Positions 47,519 through 57,899 of a stretch of 64,000 nt of DNA are shown in pieces. Within the stretch, counting starts at the first letter, position 1. Every line of letters starts with the position of its first letter. Made by a program: the position numbers and the translations under genes. Source of the stretch: Asparagopsis taxiformis (taxonomy: Eukaryota > Rhodophyta > Florideophyceae > Bonnemaisoniales > Bonnemaisoniaceae); contig JALQPE010000172.1 in the NCBI GenBank assembly GCA_030407315.1, positions 62,001 to 126,000 of the forward strand, in the 5' to 3' direction. The notes beneath the pieces were generated by a model that did not search any database, was not told the DNA's origin, and saw nothing but the letters and a program-made list of their open reading frames with translations.

Positions 47519-48697
47519 ATGACGTTATTAATGGGAGCACAGCCACAGCCACACCCAGATCCGAACCATGAACAAACCGCAGCCGCTGCAGCACTTGCAA
47601 CCATCCTAAAGCCGCTACCATCACTTGAACAGCTTGCGCGTTCAACAATACAGAACACACCGCCCGACACTTTGAAGCCCTCCGCATCACCGCCACACAG
47701 TCCAATTCCTGAGCCGCCGCCACCTGTGCAGCCGACTCCCAGCGCTGTCAAATCCAGTGTAGGCGCAAACAAGGCAGCGACAATGCCCGTTGCCAAGACG
47801 AAGAAGGGGAAACGAAAGTCTGAAAACGCCCAAAACCCACCTTGCAAACGACCGCGTGCCCAAAACCATAGTCTGGAGGCTGTCCGAAATGAAATTGCCA
47901 AATCAGCACAAGCTTTGCGCAAAATTGGTGTCGTCCCAAGCACACTCTTCTTCCCTGCTCTTCCAACCGAGCTGGAGGGCGACGTGGAGCTGCGCTCCGC
48001 CATTGGTGTCACTTTGGAGCATATGAAGACCATCCATGTGAATGGTAAGAAAATGGCATGGCTTACATTTTCGAGTGAGAGTGAATGTCTGGATACGCTA
48101 CTTTCTCTGCGAACGAGCTATCCGAATCTGAAAGTATCGCTGCATAAGCTGAAGAAGACGGACGCTACGGGCATGACGCCTGCCGTTAAGAATGCGCAGA
48201 TATTTGATGACAAAGTCAAGGGTGTATTGCAGCGTGGAGGGATTGGAAATTCATTGCTTTTCCGGAACCTACCCATTGAGACCGATTGCGATGAACTGAA
48301 CGCTGTATTTTGTGAGTTGTTACAAGATGTAACGCCGGCGTGTAGACCACTCGGAATTCGTACAGCAGTCTCAAGGACTGGACAGAGTCGAAATTTTTGG
48401 ACTGTTCATTCCGATCAGCCAGCTGCTAAACGAGCGTTTGTCACTCTCTTTTTGAAACACATAACCTTTCGATGCGGCAAATCAGCAAAACTGCACCCAA
48501 TTGTTCACGACGATGCGTCCGATTCCGATACTAAGAAGCGTAGGCAGCGTGCCACCGCTTTGGGCGTACATCATAGCAATGGAAATAATCAAATGAACGT
48601 TGTGGCAACATTGGCTCCAGTGAAGACTAGTCTTGATTTGCTAGAGGACTATCTACGTCAAACGCGCCAAACGTTGTTTTTTATCAACGATTCATAA
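47519..48697 (+). CDS. RRM-like nuclear protein, unrecognised
   Basis: 392 aa from the ATG at 47519 (MTLLMGAQPQ). The first 120 residues are Pro/Ala-rich and then Lys-rich (KTKKGKRKSENAQ), likely a nuclear signal. Two beta-alpha-beta units may be degenerate RRMs: TLFFPALPTELEGDVELRSA with MAWLTFSSESECLDTL, and SLLFRNLPIETDCDELNAVF with RNFWTVHSDQPAAKRAF. The RNP1 aromatic residues are weak. A second basic patch, KKRRQRA, lies near the C-terminus. RNA binding is a guess from this fold resemblance. Confidence 0.6.
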   Translation: MTLLMGAQPQPHPDPNHEQTAAAAALATILKPLPSLEQLARSTIQNTPPDTLKPSASPPHSPIPEPPPPVQPTPSAVKSSVGANKAATMPVAKTKKGKRKSENAQNPPCKRPRAQNHSLEAVRNEIAKSAQALRKIGVVPSTLFFPALPTELEGDVELRSAIGVTLEHMKTIHVNGKKMAWLTFSSESECLDTLLSLRTSYPNLKVSLHKLKKTDATGMTPAVKNAQIFDDKVKGVLQRGGIGNSLLFRNLPIETDCDELNAVFCELLQDVTPACRPLGIRTAVSRTGQSRNFWTVHSDQPAAKRAFVTLFLKHITFRCGKSAKLHPIVHDDASDSDTKKRRQRATALGVHHSNGNNQMNVVATLAPVKTSLDLLEDYLRQTRQTLFFINDS

Positions 48698-49174
48698 ACG
48701 GTCGTCTCGCTTTATATCCATGTTTCATTATTGGTCTCTTACATGATATTGTGTTCATGCGTCTCCATTGTCCGCTTTCCCTGATATTTCATGTTCGAAT
48801 CAGAGCAGGCGCACATCTTATGTTCCAGATCTATTCGGAACACAGTTACCTGTAGCGAAGCATCCACTGCCGTGACTGAATGTATTGCAACTAGCTGTAA
48901 AAGTGTACGGGTGTTGCGGAGCTCTAATTTTCAGACACGCAATATTCCGTGAGTGTTGCGTATGTCTGACGAAATTCAACTTATGTGTATGGTCATCTTC
49001 ATTTTCTCCATCACCTATCCCAATTCCTCTAGTTAATGCTACCAGCTCCGTTGAAGAAAAACACTGGAGAATTTCCGCCATCTCCTTTCCGTTTGTGTGC
49101 AAAACGTGGCCAACATTGAGCAGAGTGTTTTCGCAGAGTTTGCTTCAGACTTATTCATCTACTAGTAAATCATC
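48698..49174. other. Intergenic, no gene seen
   Basis: About 480 bp between two same-strand genes. It should contain the terminator of the RRM-like gene and the promoter of the next. I see no RNA gene. Confidence 0.25.
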
Positions 49175-50506
49175 ATGCCTGGTGATGTGGATTTAAAACA
49201 ACCAACAGCAGCAGATCAACAAGGACAAGGTGCAGACCGAAGCAAGAGAGGAACATCTGCAGGAACTCAAACAAACTTCCTTCGCGGACGGGAAAGATAT
49301 CGGTTTGGGTCAATTCATTCCAGGCAGAATTTGAGGGGGGTTGGACGAGTCGCTTCCCTTGTGAAAACATCAACACGAATTTCCGGTCGGTCACCGTTTG
49401 GCAACCGGGGGAAAGACGACTCTGAGGAGGTCAATGCTTCTCCATGGGGCGTAGGAACAAACATAGATTCAAAGAAATCTGCACAGGGCGTTGACGAGAA
49501 AGCTTCACACACCAAAGCACTTTCTCCCACGGACAAACACGCCAAACTTACAACCACTCCTGGAAAACAAGACATTGAAGTAGCATCTTCTCCAATTTCT
49601 ACAATTGGCTCGGAAAATGGCAAAGGCACTCAATCTCAGCCGTACGCTCTCTCTCAACACATCTCAGGAGATGAAAGAATGCTGGCCCGACGGGCTTCCT
49701 CTATGGTAGCATTGAAAAGTTGTCATCAGGATGCAAATGATGCAGAAACACCGAGTATTGTTCAGAGTGCAACCAAAGCTAGCGTGGTAGACGTAGGGGA
49801 TGAAGTACCCCTCGAGGCGCCGGAAGAAGAGGTACAAGAGGGAAGCATCCATGAAGTGGTGTCACCGTCCAGGCGATTTAGACACGGGCGCTCGCGAGCA
49901 AATTCGAAACAAAAGGCGGAAACTCAGGGTGAAACACCACGCGGAATAGGGATCAAGCTGCTCAGTTTCGCGAGGTTCACCATGTCGAAGCGACAAAATC
50001 AAATACTTCGTAGCAAGAGTAAACCGAATGAAGTTGAACGGAAGACGCCTTTGAAAAATGGGTGGCGCAGAAGCAAGAGTGCTGCGCCGAGCGAGCCTGT
50101 TCTTGTCGAAAAGGCGTCGTCAGGGGGTGATGATTTAGCTGTGACGTTGGATGCGAAGAGTACTAAGAGTGATGCAGGGAACAAAGCTCCGTTTGCAGGG
50201 CACTTTTTTGTAACACGGCGAGGGGAGAGTGCGGGAGGTGGAGATGACAAGGGAAGAGTTGATGTAGAAGAAGAGACAATGATTGCAGAGAGTGAGGGTG
50301 GTGTCAGTTCTCCTCAGGTTCGGCATGTTGTGAGGAAAAGAGATAGGATTATGGGAAGGAGGCTGAAGCTGGGAGGCGCTTCAGTAGATTTGGATGAAGA
50401 CGCAGCGAGTGATGAGGATGAAATAGACCGAGAATGTATAATTCGTTCTTTAGCTGTTGACGACTTTATCCTCTACCAGACGAAGCATTTGGGGCCGAGG
50501 AGGTGA
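49175..50506 (+). CDS. Low-complexity, probably disordered protein, unrecognised
   Basis: 443 aa with no recognisable domain. It is rich in Ser, Lys, Glu and Gly, with RRxS-type sites (ARRASSMV, WRRSKSAAPSEP, RHGRSRANSK) and acidic runs at the C-terminus (DLDEDAASDEDEIDRE). No signal peptide or membrane helix is seen. The ATG has a good context (ATCATGCC). AATAAA is at 50517-50522, about 10 bp after the stop, and fits a polyadenylation signal. A nuclear or cytoskeletal regulator would fit the composition, but nothing specific supports it. The even spread of codons argues that it is real. Confidence 0.55.
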   Translation: MPGDVDLKQPTAADQQGQGADRSKRGTSAGTQTNFLRGRERYRFGSIHSRQNLRGVGRVASLVKTSTRISGRSPFGNRGKDDSEEVNASPWGVGTNIDSKKSAQGVDEKASHTKALSPTDKHAKLTTTPGKQDIEVASSPISTIGSENGKGTQSQPYALSQHISGDERMLARRASSMVALKSCHQDANDAETPSIVQSATKASVVDVGDEVPLEAPEEEVQEGSIHEVVSPSRRFRHGRSRANSKQKAETQGETPRGIGIKLLSFARFTMSKRQNQILRSKSKPNEVERKTPLKNGWRRSKSAAPSEPVLVEKASSGGDDLAVTLDAKSTKSDAGNKAPFAGHFFVTRRGESAGGGDDKGRVDVEEETMIAESEGGVSSPQVRHVVRKRDRIMGRRLKLGGASVDLDEDAASDEDEIDRECIIRSLAVDDFILYQTKHLGPRR

Positions 50507-50731
50507 ACAGCCTAGAAAATAAACGCCATTAACCACATTGTGGGCTCCAGTGTGTCACTACGCAAAAACTTGAGCTAACAATCAAGAGGGCAATGTCTTT
50601 GTCTCGTCAGAAGGGCACAAGAAATTTTACTCACGGCCTGCACCACTTCAGAAGTTACAGGGTAGACGGAGAGGAAGAACTATGAATTGCCATCTATAGA
50701 TACCAGATACGACAGGATGTGATAAGAAAAA

Positions 50732-51685
50732 TCAGTGGCGGCACATGGCAGCGGCTACTGCAGGGTAGGTGTAGATCTGGACCTCCTCGTGATGGCATGA
50801 AGAGGCATAAAGCTTGCGAGCGGTGCGGGCAGATTCATACTGCTGGCCTGTAATGGCAGAGGCGGACTGCTGGGCAGCACGGAATTCAGATGCAAGGGCA
50901 GCAACACGGCGGTTATCAGCGTCTCCCTTTGCATGTCCGTCCTCACAGACACCCACGCGGTAGGTACCGAAGGGATGAGCCTTTTGAGTCAGCTGGGCGC
51001 GTACGCCGTCAGCCATGTAATCCTCAGCGACACTGGATGGTGTGACGGTCCTGTAGCAAGTTCCCATAGCCTCGGCACGACCTGCCAAAAAGGTGGCGCA
51101 TGAGATGGGCATCTCCTTGAACTGGGCCTCCTCGCGGGAGCATTCGTTGGAGAGGATGAAGCAGAGGCGGCGGTTCTCATAGAGCTCGTTGAGACGTACG
51201 TTGATGGGCTTCTGGGCCTGACGGAAGGCCTGGGTACGGTTGAAGACGCGCTTCTCGTAGGCGGCGCCCTGGACGGTACCCTCTGTGCACTTGGTGGTGT
51301 AGTAGCCATAGGGAACAGCGGATCTCTTGTAGGTCTGGACCATGCCCTTGGCGCAGTACTCGTCATACTTCATGGCGATCTTGGCAGCGCCGCCCTTGAC
51401 ACCACAGTTAGAGATGGAGTAGAAGCCGGCAAAAGTTGGCGAATTGGGGAAGTCGAGGAAGGCAGCGTATCCGGCGCGCTTGTAGGAAGCAATCTTCTTC
51501 GGGCGGGAATAGTCGATGCCAATCTTTCCGGGGCCTTGGAACTGCCTCTGGAAGGGATCGACGACCATGCGAACTCCAGTGGCGGAGGGCGTGGAAACGG
51601 AGGTGACATTGTTCTTGGTGAAAGAAGAAGTGCCGACCTTGGCGGCGGTGAACATGCCAGTGACGGCGAAGGCTGGGGCTTCCAT
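50732..51685 (-). CDS. Phycoerythrin gamma subunit (phycobilisome linker), plastid
   Basis: 317 aa, the usual size. The gamma subunit sits in the hole of the phycoerythrin hexamer, links rod discs and, unlike other linkers, carries bilins. The N-terminal 40 residues fit a plastid transit peptide ending near MVVDPFQRQF. Two homologous halves are visible: about 105-159 (PYGYYTTKCTEGTVQGAAYE) and 220-272 (PFGTYRVGVCEDGHAKGDAD). Cys at 94, 133, 210 and 297 are placed like the bilin-bearing Cys recalled for other red algal gamma chains. Codon use is strongly C/G-ending, as for a highly expressed gene. Its partners, alpha and beta, are plastid-encoded and not in this window. Confidence 0.93.
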   Translation of the reverse strand: MEAPAFAVTGMFTAAKVGTSSFTKNNVTSVSTPSATGVRMVVDPFQRQFQGPGKIGIDYSRPKKIASYKRAGYAAFLDFPNSPTFAGFYSISNCGVKGGAAKIAMKYDEYCAKGMVQTYKRSAVPYGYYTTKCTEGTVQGAAYEKRVFNRTQAFRQAQKPINVRLNELYENRRLCFILSNECSREEAQFKEMPISCATFLAGRAEAMGTCYRTVTPSSVAEDYMADGVRAQLTQKAHPFGTYRVGVCEDGHAKGDADNRRVAALASEFRAAQQSASAITGQQYESARTARKLYASSCHHEEVQIYTYPAVAAAMCRH

Positions 51686-52181
51686 AGTTGTTGCTGTTGA
51701 TTTACGAAACGAAGTGGGGAGAGTATGGATCAGGTGGGGATGGGGAAAAGAAGTTGGCTACACTGTGATCGATGCAAAGAAATATACTTGTGAAATGGAG
51801 TGAATCTGTACTATGGAGAGTGAGATATATTGGTGAAGAGTTTTCGAGCTGCGAAAAAAACCCTTCTAGGAGGGTCACGAGAAGTATCAACTGCCAAGTG
51901 GACTTTAATCATTGGACGGGGTTCACCCGAGCTCAGATTGTGCAACCTCCGCTTTCATGGCGATTGAGCAAACCCTTTTGATTTTTGAAAAGTTTCTAAT
52001 CTGAACAAATGGATCACACACCGCTCATAGATCCAATTCTAACGGCTTGACGTCATGTTCTAAACTGGTCAACTCGCTATCTCGTTCGTTTACTTTGCAC
52101 CATTATCGAAAAAGTCGCGCTGGGCATAATTACAGCATCACATGTACAATTGCTTGAGCAGACAAGGTTGGCGTTAGAATA
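51686..52181. promoter_or_regulatory. Promoter region of phycoerythrin gamma
   Basis: About 500 bp. On the minus strand a TATATT element (51786-51781) lies 100 bp before the ATG and is a candidate TATA box. No gene is supported. Confidence 0.35.
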
Positions 52182-52664
52182 CTATTCCATAACTTCTGCG
52201 CCAGCAGCAGATCTCTCCGTGTTTGCGACAATATCAAACAAAGACGATGTACCCATTGATTCTCCTCCACCCCTATCACTGTACAATCTGCGGTCCATGC
52301 GCCATTCCATGAACGGTTGGTACGTGCCCTTGACGCGCGGTGTTTCCGCAGAGCGACCCTTTCCAATTGCAAATCCGACCGCGAAGATAGCCACTGCCGC
52401 TGCCACGCCTCCGACCGCAATACCCGCTATGACGCCACCGGACAGACTGCTGGTCGAAGCGTCAGCCGTCTCCCTCGAATCGCTCGTGTCCTCGTCCGCC
52501 AACTGTCCGATGTCGCTCGGCGCCGTCGACTCGGTCGCGACCTCTTGGCGTAGCGCGAGCAACTCATAGCTACTTGGCGGCAACTGGCGCGCGTGCGCGA
52601 CGACGAGCACGCTCACAAGCGTTGAGAGCAGGATGAACGACGTTGTGCGCAGCTGTGCTCGCAT
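52182..52664 (-). CDS. Small type I membrane protein, unrecognised
   Basis: 160 aa. Residues 1-25 form a signal peptide (SFILLSTLVSVLVVAHA). An acidic Ser/Thr-rich lumenal segment of about 45 residues follows. Then comes a Gly/Ala/Val membrane helix (GGVIAGIAVGGVAAAVAIF, about 75-98) and a 55-residue tail with a basic start. This design suits a single-pass surface or endomembrane protein. I do not recognise a family, and no catalytic motif is present. Confidence 0.6.
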   Translation of the reverse strand: MRAQLRTTSFILLSTLVSVLVVAHARQLPPSSYELLALRQEVATESTAPSDIGQLADEDTSDSRETADASTSSLSGGVIAGIAVGGVAAAVAIFAVGFAIGKGRSAETPRVKGTYQPFMEWRMDRRLYSDRGGGESMGTSSLFDIVANTERSAAGAEVME

Positions 52665-54369
52665 TGTGCTGGGACTAGGTGGGACAGTGGCTGGAGCAAC
52701 GGATAGCGTTTGAAAGTTGATGCATCGTTACGTATATGGCTGCATACGATATGTAACCGAGCATTGCAACATGTACACAGTGTTGTGCTCGGATTTGCTC
52801 GGCTCGCTGAGTGAGTGGGTAAACTGAAATGATGGATGCGTGCGCAATTGTATTTGTTGAGCGCTGTATGAACGTGCGAGCTTTGAATGGTTGCTTCTGC
52901 TGCATAGAGTCGGATGAGATCGCAACCATGTCGAGACTAACGGACGAGTCGAGCAACCAACCAACCGAACTTGGCAACGATTACACGTGTTATGGAACGC
53001 TGCTGCATCGCGCGATCCGCACGCCATAGTCGTGCAGCCTTTGGTGGTATAAAATTAAATTTCAACGTGTCGTCTTCCAATCACGCCCCCCAACGCTCGT
53101 TGATTCAAACCAACCCAAAGCCGACGTCTGCAGCCGCCATCCTGCTCGACCTCCGCTGCGCCTCAGCAGCATCCCATCACGTCACAATAGAAACCAGACT
53201 ACACGTGCTGCTCCATTTTTCGCTTTCCCCTTTGTCGTATCGCCTCGATGTACCGCCGATGATTCACCGATTACAAGCGTTTCTCCATCTTCTCAAACGT
53301 GCCTGCTGCACGCCCTCTTACGACTCGTGTAACCATAAGCAAATCATACTGTTACAAACCGAGTCCAACCCAGTCGTACGTGCGCTCGCTACCTTCTAGA
53401 ATCTCCGCCTATCGCACCGTCGTAACTTTCCGTCTGCGCCGCGACAAGCACAACCGCGACTATTACCACCTCCATCACCATCCCAAGCACGCACTGTCCA
53501 CTCGCTACTAGCCATTCATTCCAACTGCTTGTATTGTGAAAACATACACTAACTGAATGCCTTCACACTGTAACCCCACGTATACGTATACACTTTCCAA
53601 CTCTAAACCTAATCGCTTTGATCTTCTACAAGCTCAGCGACTTACTCAAACCTGTTCTATTTCTGTAGACTTCTACGTGTCAAGTGTGTGGCGTCCTGCA
53701 TCAGCTTCCGATACACTTGTTGCAAATTGTGGCATACTACTACACATCCACACGCCCCGCGCTTACTTGCCGCCTCCCATCCTAGTCGCGTCGCACACTA
53801 CATTCGCCCGCTATCAAATCCCTCTCGAGAGTTGGTTGCAGTTTAAAATATTCAGCCGAGCTCAGTACAGTTGGATAGTTGCTGACAACAAACTGCTTAT
53901 ACTCACTGTAGCTTCCGATGCCCTCTCAGTGAGCTGTCAAGCTCATTCACCACTGTGCATCCCATTTCCAACCAAGCGCAGCAACTATCCTCTTTATACA
54001 CTTTGCGATGTAGCCGTTTTACACACTCCCTGGTCGGCAGACAGAGGAAAGGTACAAATCAAAACACATGCACTCTTGAGGTGCGACTAATGCCGCGCTC
54101 TGTGCCAAAATAGTGGCGCTCGTATAGATATCTTCAAACTAGTGCCGTTCAGTTCAAGTCTTCACCAGCCACTCGGCAATCTACATTTCTAATCCAACTA
54201 GTCCCGCATTGTGTTACAACTGAGGCAATTTTACGTCGCAACTAACATTCATCCCTCGCAGTGTGCAACTGGGCAGAATAGACATTTCCAAATATACAAC
54301 ATGGTACGCAAGCAGTCGAAAAACGCCCGCCACCCACTCTGGCGCACCAAACTCAATGCACACTATTCT
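52665..54369. other. Gene-poor intergenic stretch (1.7 kb)
   Basis: A TATA-like element (TATAAAAT at 53048-53055, plus strand) is followed by C/T-rich sequence, and ATG-started frames of 177 aa or less (for example 53557-54090) show no motif and S/T/H/L-rich composition typical of chance. An untranslated or long non-coding transcript is possible; nothing is established. Confidence 0.3.
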
Positions 54370-56550
54370 TCAGGGTAGAAACAGCAACAGCGCATTCCCA
54401 TGACCACGCGGTAACGGCGGATTAAACCCTTTAGCACGCGATTTAAACCCTCCATGATCAATCAGTGCGGCTTCCCGCACAGCATTGGCCTCATCACCAT
54501 TTCCTATTCCGAATGAAAAGTGTTCCTTCGAACGTCTACACTCCCACTGACTATATCCATTTCCATGTGTAGAAACCACTCGACTCCTACAGTTTTGGCG
54601 TAAAATCTGACATCCACTGCCAGCAGACCCCAAATTTCGCCGAATGTCTCGTCTGCGCATTGCAACCTCATTACCATTTGAAGCTGAAGCGCCTCCAGCT
54701 CGCCATGGTGGCGGTTCAATTCCGACTTCCTCCGCCCAATCAGATGTGGCAAATACAAAAGTCTTCTTCGGTACTGGATCAAATGCAGGTTCAGACTTGG
54801 ACAATCGCAATTTTCCACCCATATCCGCTGACAGTTCAGCTAAATCTCCGATCGACGCGTCTGCATGCATGGCAACATTTGAACTAATGTCACCGCCAGC
54901 TCGCATTCGCTGCACAGGTGCTTTTCGTCCAGGATCCAGTTCCTTGACAACGTTATCTCCAACTGCGCTCATCGGAGGGATTGGTGGAGGCGAATCACGA
55001 CCGGACCGAGTTGATGAACCACGAACGAACGAGTCCCGCAGTGCTTCATCTGCTGTGATGCGCTCTTTCGGATCGTAATGCAACATCTTCGCGGCGAGCG
55101 AAAGGAAGATTTCGTAATCAACCTCCGAATGTCCACCACTCACACGTTTGCGACGCCCGTTCGTTGCACCTGTGTGGTAGTCTACAAAAGCATTGATTGG
55201 TTTGGAACCAGGAATCACACGCTCATGCTTCTGCGACAGTCCGTTCTTTATGGCCCATTCGCCAGAATCAGGGTCTCTGTCAAAGAATAGGGCAGTCTTT
55301 TTGCCATTTTCCAGCATATGTGATGGCGGTAAACCAAGACGCTCGACGATAATTGCCATTTGGTCTGCTTCGTCTGTACCAGCAAACACGGGATAACCTG
55401 TATGCAGTTCAATAAGCATACAGCCTAAACTCCAAACGTCCACCTGCGTTTCGTATGGAAGACCCAGGATAACCTCTGGGGCGCGGTAAAAGCGTGATTG
55501 AACGTATGTAAACATTGATTCGGTGATACGGCAACTGGCTCCAAAGTCGACCACTTTGATTGCACTCCGCTGTGGATGACGGAGCAGGACGTTCTCAGGT
55601 TTGAGATCGCAATGCGCGATGTTGACGTCCGGGCGAGCGAGAAAGGCGAGGCATCGAAGGATTTGCTTGCAGAATTTGCGAACTAGATTGAGACTTACAC
55701 CGTAAAATTCAGTGGAGCGGAGCAGATCGTATAAGGAGAAAGAGAGCAATTCAAGCACGAGACATTGGTGTCCGCGAAAGATGAACTTGTCGCGAAGTCG
55801 CATGATTGAATGCACGTCCTCCGGATCGATACGGTTGAGATAGGATGTCATGCGCACCTCTGAGAGGGCTTGCTCCACATAGAGGGCATTGTTCTTGATG
55901 ATCTTTATGGCAACGTGGGTATTTTCACGGGTGTCATAGGCGCGGACAACCTGGCCGAACGAACCACGGCCAATAACCTTCTCTAGCATGTACCTATTGT
56001 TGAACATTTCGCCGGTACGGACGATGTAGTCAAAGTTCTTATCGCAATACTGTGCAAGTTGTGGGGAAGCTGAAGGGCGCAATACGGTAGAAGTGGTTGT
56101 GGTAGTTGCAGTAGATTTTGGTTTGGCAGCGGAAGCGGCAGAATCGATAGATTTTTTCTTGCGATGGGCGGCATCTTGGTTATCGGTGGCTGGGAGATTA
56201 CGATGATAGTTTACAGATTGAACATCGGGTTGTGCGTCAGGCGGGTTGGGAGCGGGGTTGACGGCGGCTTGTTCATCGGATGAATTGTCGAGCGGAAGCA
56301 TAGCGGTCTTGCGCTCATAATATGCAGCATTGATGCCTTCGTAAGTGTCTATGAGCCCGGCGCTGAGACGGATGAGGGGAGCGGGTCGTGTGGGATTACG
56401 GTTGGGATGCGCGTTCAAATTGGCATGATATTGGAGCTCGCGTGCGCGGGCGGCAGCCTCTGCATCGGCAGCGCCCTTCTTGGCGAGATAGGAATTCCAG
56501 GGACGAAAGGGCGTCTTTTTCCGCCGTGTGCGGACAGCAGATAGGTCCAT
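54370..56550 (-). CDS. DYRK-family dual-specificity protein kinase
   Basis: 726 aa from the ATG at 56550 (MDLSAVRTRRKK); the frame is open further but starts there without ATG. Just before the kinase, KNFDYIVRTGEMFNNRY matches the DYRK homology box of DYRK1. Kinase features are IGRGSFGQVV, Lys216 in AIK, HCDLKPEN with Asp315, and DFGAS with Asp335. The activation loop reads FTYVQSRFYRAPE. Tyr349 is the autophosphorylated residue of the family, and the first Tyr of the usual YxY is Phe347. DYRKs phosphorylate Ser/Thr after a one-time Tyr autophosphorylation during translation. The C-terminal 270 residues are not conserved. Confidence 0.9.
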   Translation of the reverse strand: MDLSAVRTRRKKTPFRPWNSYLAKKGAADAEAAARARELQYHANLNAHPNRNPTRPAPLIRLSAGLIDTYEGINAAYYERKTAMLPLDNSSDEQAAVNPAPNPPDAQPDVQSVNYHRNLPATDNQDAAHRKKKSIDSAASAAKPKSTATTTTTSTVLRPSASPQLAQYCDKNFDYIVRTGEMFNNRYMLEKVIGRGSFGQVVRAYDTRENTHVAIKIIKNNALYVEQALSEVRMTSYLNRIDPEDVHSIMRLRDKFIFRGHQCLVLELLSFSLYDLLRSTEFYGVSLNLVRKFCKQILRCLAFLARPDVNIAHCDLKPENVLLRHPQRSAIKVVDFGASCRITESMFTYVQSRFYRAPEVILGLPYETQVDVWSLGCMLIELHTGYPVFAGTDEADQMAIIVERLGLPPSHMLENGKKTALFFDRDPDSGEWAIKNGLSQKHERVIPGSKPINAFVDYHTGATNGRRKRVSGGHSEVDYEIFLSLAAKMLHYDPKERITADEALRDSFVRGSSTRSGRDSPPPIPPMSAVGDNVVKELDPGRKAPVQRMRAGGDISSNVAMHADASIGDLAELSADMGGKLRLSKSEPAFDPVPKKTFVFATSDWAEEVGIEPPPWRAGGASASNGNEVAMRRRDIRRNLGSAGSGCQILRQNCRSRVVSTHGNGYSQWECRRSKEHFSFGIGNGDEANAVREAALIDHGGFKSRAKGFNPPLPRGHGNALLLFLP

Positions 56551-57050
56551 GGCGAGTTGATGGGTCAGCGAAAGGTGTGCGGCATGCCAGGTAGAGTTGA
56601 TGAAAAGGCGGTCAATACGGGCTTGAGCATGGAGTGACGGACAGACTAGATTGCTGCGGAAAAAAGCGGATTGGGAAGAATCGTCGAGTGGTTGGCGGTG
56701 CGGTGACGGAGTGGTGAGTGTAGAATGTGTCAGCGAGTGTTGTACTGAAGTAGAGGCAAGCTGGCTGGCTGACTGAACAGGCTGCACTAGATTTGATCTG
56801 TGATGGAAAGGAGCGCTCGATTGTTAAATTTAGAAAATTTGCTGCTTACTCTGCTAATTTACGGCCATATCCCATGAACAAGCGCTGCTAACACTCTTGT
56901 TGACTATACACTCGCGCCGAGCGATCCGTACGTTTCATTCTCCACGCGCCCGCTCGCACCTTGCAAAACCCTCCGTCTCGTGCTGCGGCTCCTCTCTTGT
57001 AATACTCACCCGCCCGCCCATCCACCGACAATAATCTCCAGCGCGTAATC
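56551..57050. promoter_or_regulatory. Divergent promoter region (about 500 bp)
   Basis: It lies between the DYRK gene and the membrane protein gene. The left part is open in the DYRK frame but has no ATG. No gene is supported. Confidence 0.3.
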
Positions 57051-57899
57051 ATGGACAAGTTACCGCCACCCGCTTCGCCTCCCCCACAGAAATCTCGTCG
57101 TATTCGCGTGCATCGTCGTCGCTCAAAGGCCCAGCTCATCTTTAAAGCCATTCTAAAACGTCTCGCTCAATTCACACTCCTCTTCTTAACCACTGGCATT
57201 CTCCTCGATATCCTGACCCCCCGCCAGCTAACGTCCCAGCTTCTAACATCCCTTTCTGCTGCTATCGCTGAAGACGCTGTCCATCATAATCTGCAAACGA
57301 CAGCTCACTCCATCTCATCAACAATTCGCCTAATCGACGCACCATCCACTCCATCAATTGACACGATCACACCGCTAATAACGCTGCGACGGCCGCTCTA
57401 CTGGTCGCCCGTGGAGTCACTCACATTGGTCGAATACCCAGCCATCTCAGCGCCGACGATTCTCCCCATATATTGGTCGCGTACAACGCTGCATGTCGTA
57501 TCCGGTACGCTATCGATAGCTGCACTAACACCCCGAGCACCATTGAAAGGACTCACAGTTCCGCGTTTCACGCCAGTCACATTGCACACATCATCACAAC
57601 CGGCGCTAGTGCTCGAATATGCGTCTGGCTTCATGCCAGCTCGTATGCTGCAATCAGCCGTATATGCAGCGTTCGTAACTGGAGACCCGCGTGTGCCGCT
57701 CAAGGCGCCCTCGTGCATCGCGTGGCAGATGATCGGATACGCGAATCGGCAGGCGTTGCCGCAGGTGGTGAACGGATTGTCAAGTCGGCTGGCAATTGCC
57801 GGAGCACCAGTTGAAAACGTGTTGCAGAAGGCTCGCGACGTGGCGAAGCAAGCGGATGAGCGGCGGAAACGACGTCGTAAGGAAACGGACGGAGCGTAA
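57051..57899 (+). CDS. Basic single-pass membrane protein, unrecognised
   Basis: 282 aa. The N-terminus is Pro-rich then very basic (SRRIRVHRRRSKAQ). A membrane helix lies at about 38-57 (RLAQFTLLFLTTGILLDIL), so the basic end is probably cytosolic or stromal. The rest is beta-rich and Thr/Ser/Pro-rich (for example PLYWSPVESLTLVEYP and PIYWSRTTLHVVSGTL). It ends in a charged helix, KQADERRKRRRKET. I cannot name a family. The beta-rich part might be a lumenal domain. Confidence 0.55.
   Translation: MDKLPPPASPPPQKSRRIRVHRRRSKAQLIFKAILKRLAQFTLLFLTTGILLDILTPRQLTSQLLTSLSAAIAEDAVHHNLQTTAHSISSTIRLIDAPSTPSIDTITPLITLRRPLYWSPVESLTLVEYPAISAPTILPIYWSRTTLHVVSGTLSIAALTPRAPLKGLTVPRFTPVTLHTSSQPALVLEYASGFMPARMLQSAVYAAFVTGDPRVPLKAPSCIAWQMIGYANRQALPQVVNGLSSRLAIAGAPVENVLQKARDVAKQADERRKRRRKETDGA

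Noticed and set aside
47488..48033. 181-aa minus-strand open frame
   Set aside because: Antisense to the Pro/Ala-rich start of the RRM-like gene; the Gly/Cys-rich content mirrors the codons of that gene.
53557..54090. 177-aa plus-strand open frame
   Set aside because: It starts with ATG but has no motif, and its composition is what C/T-rich non-coding DNA gives. It is described only as part of the intergenic stretch.
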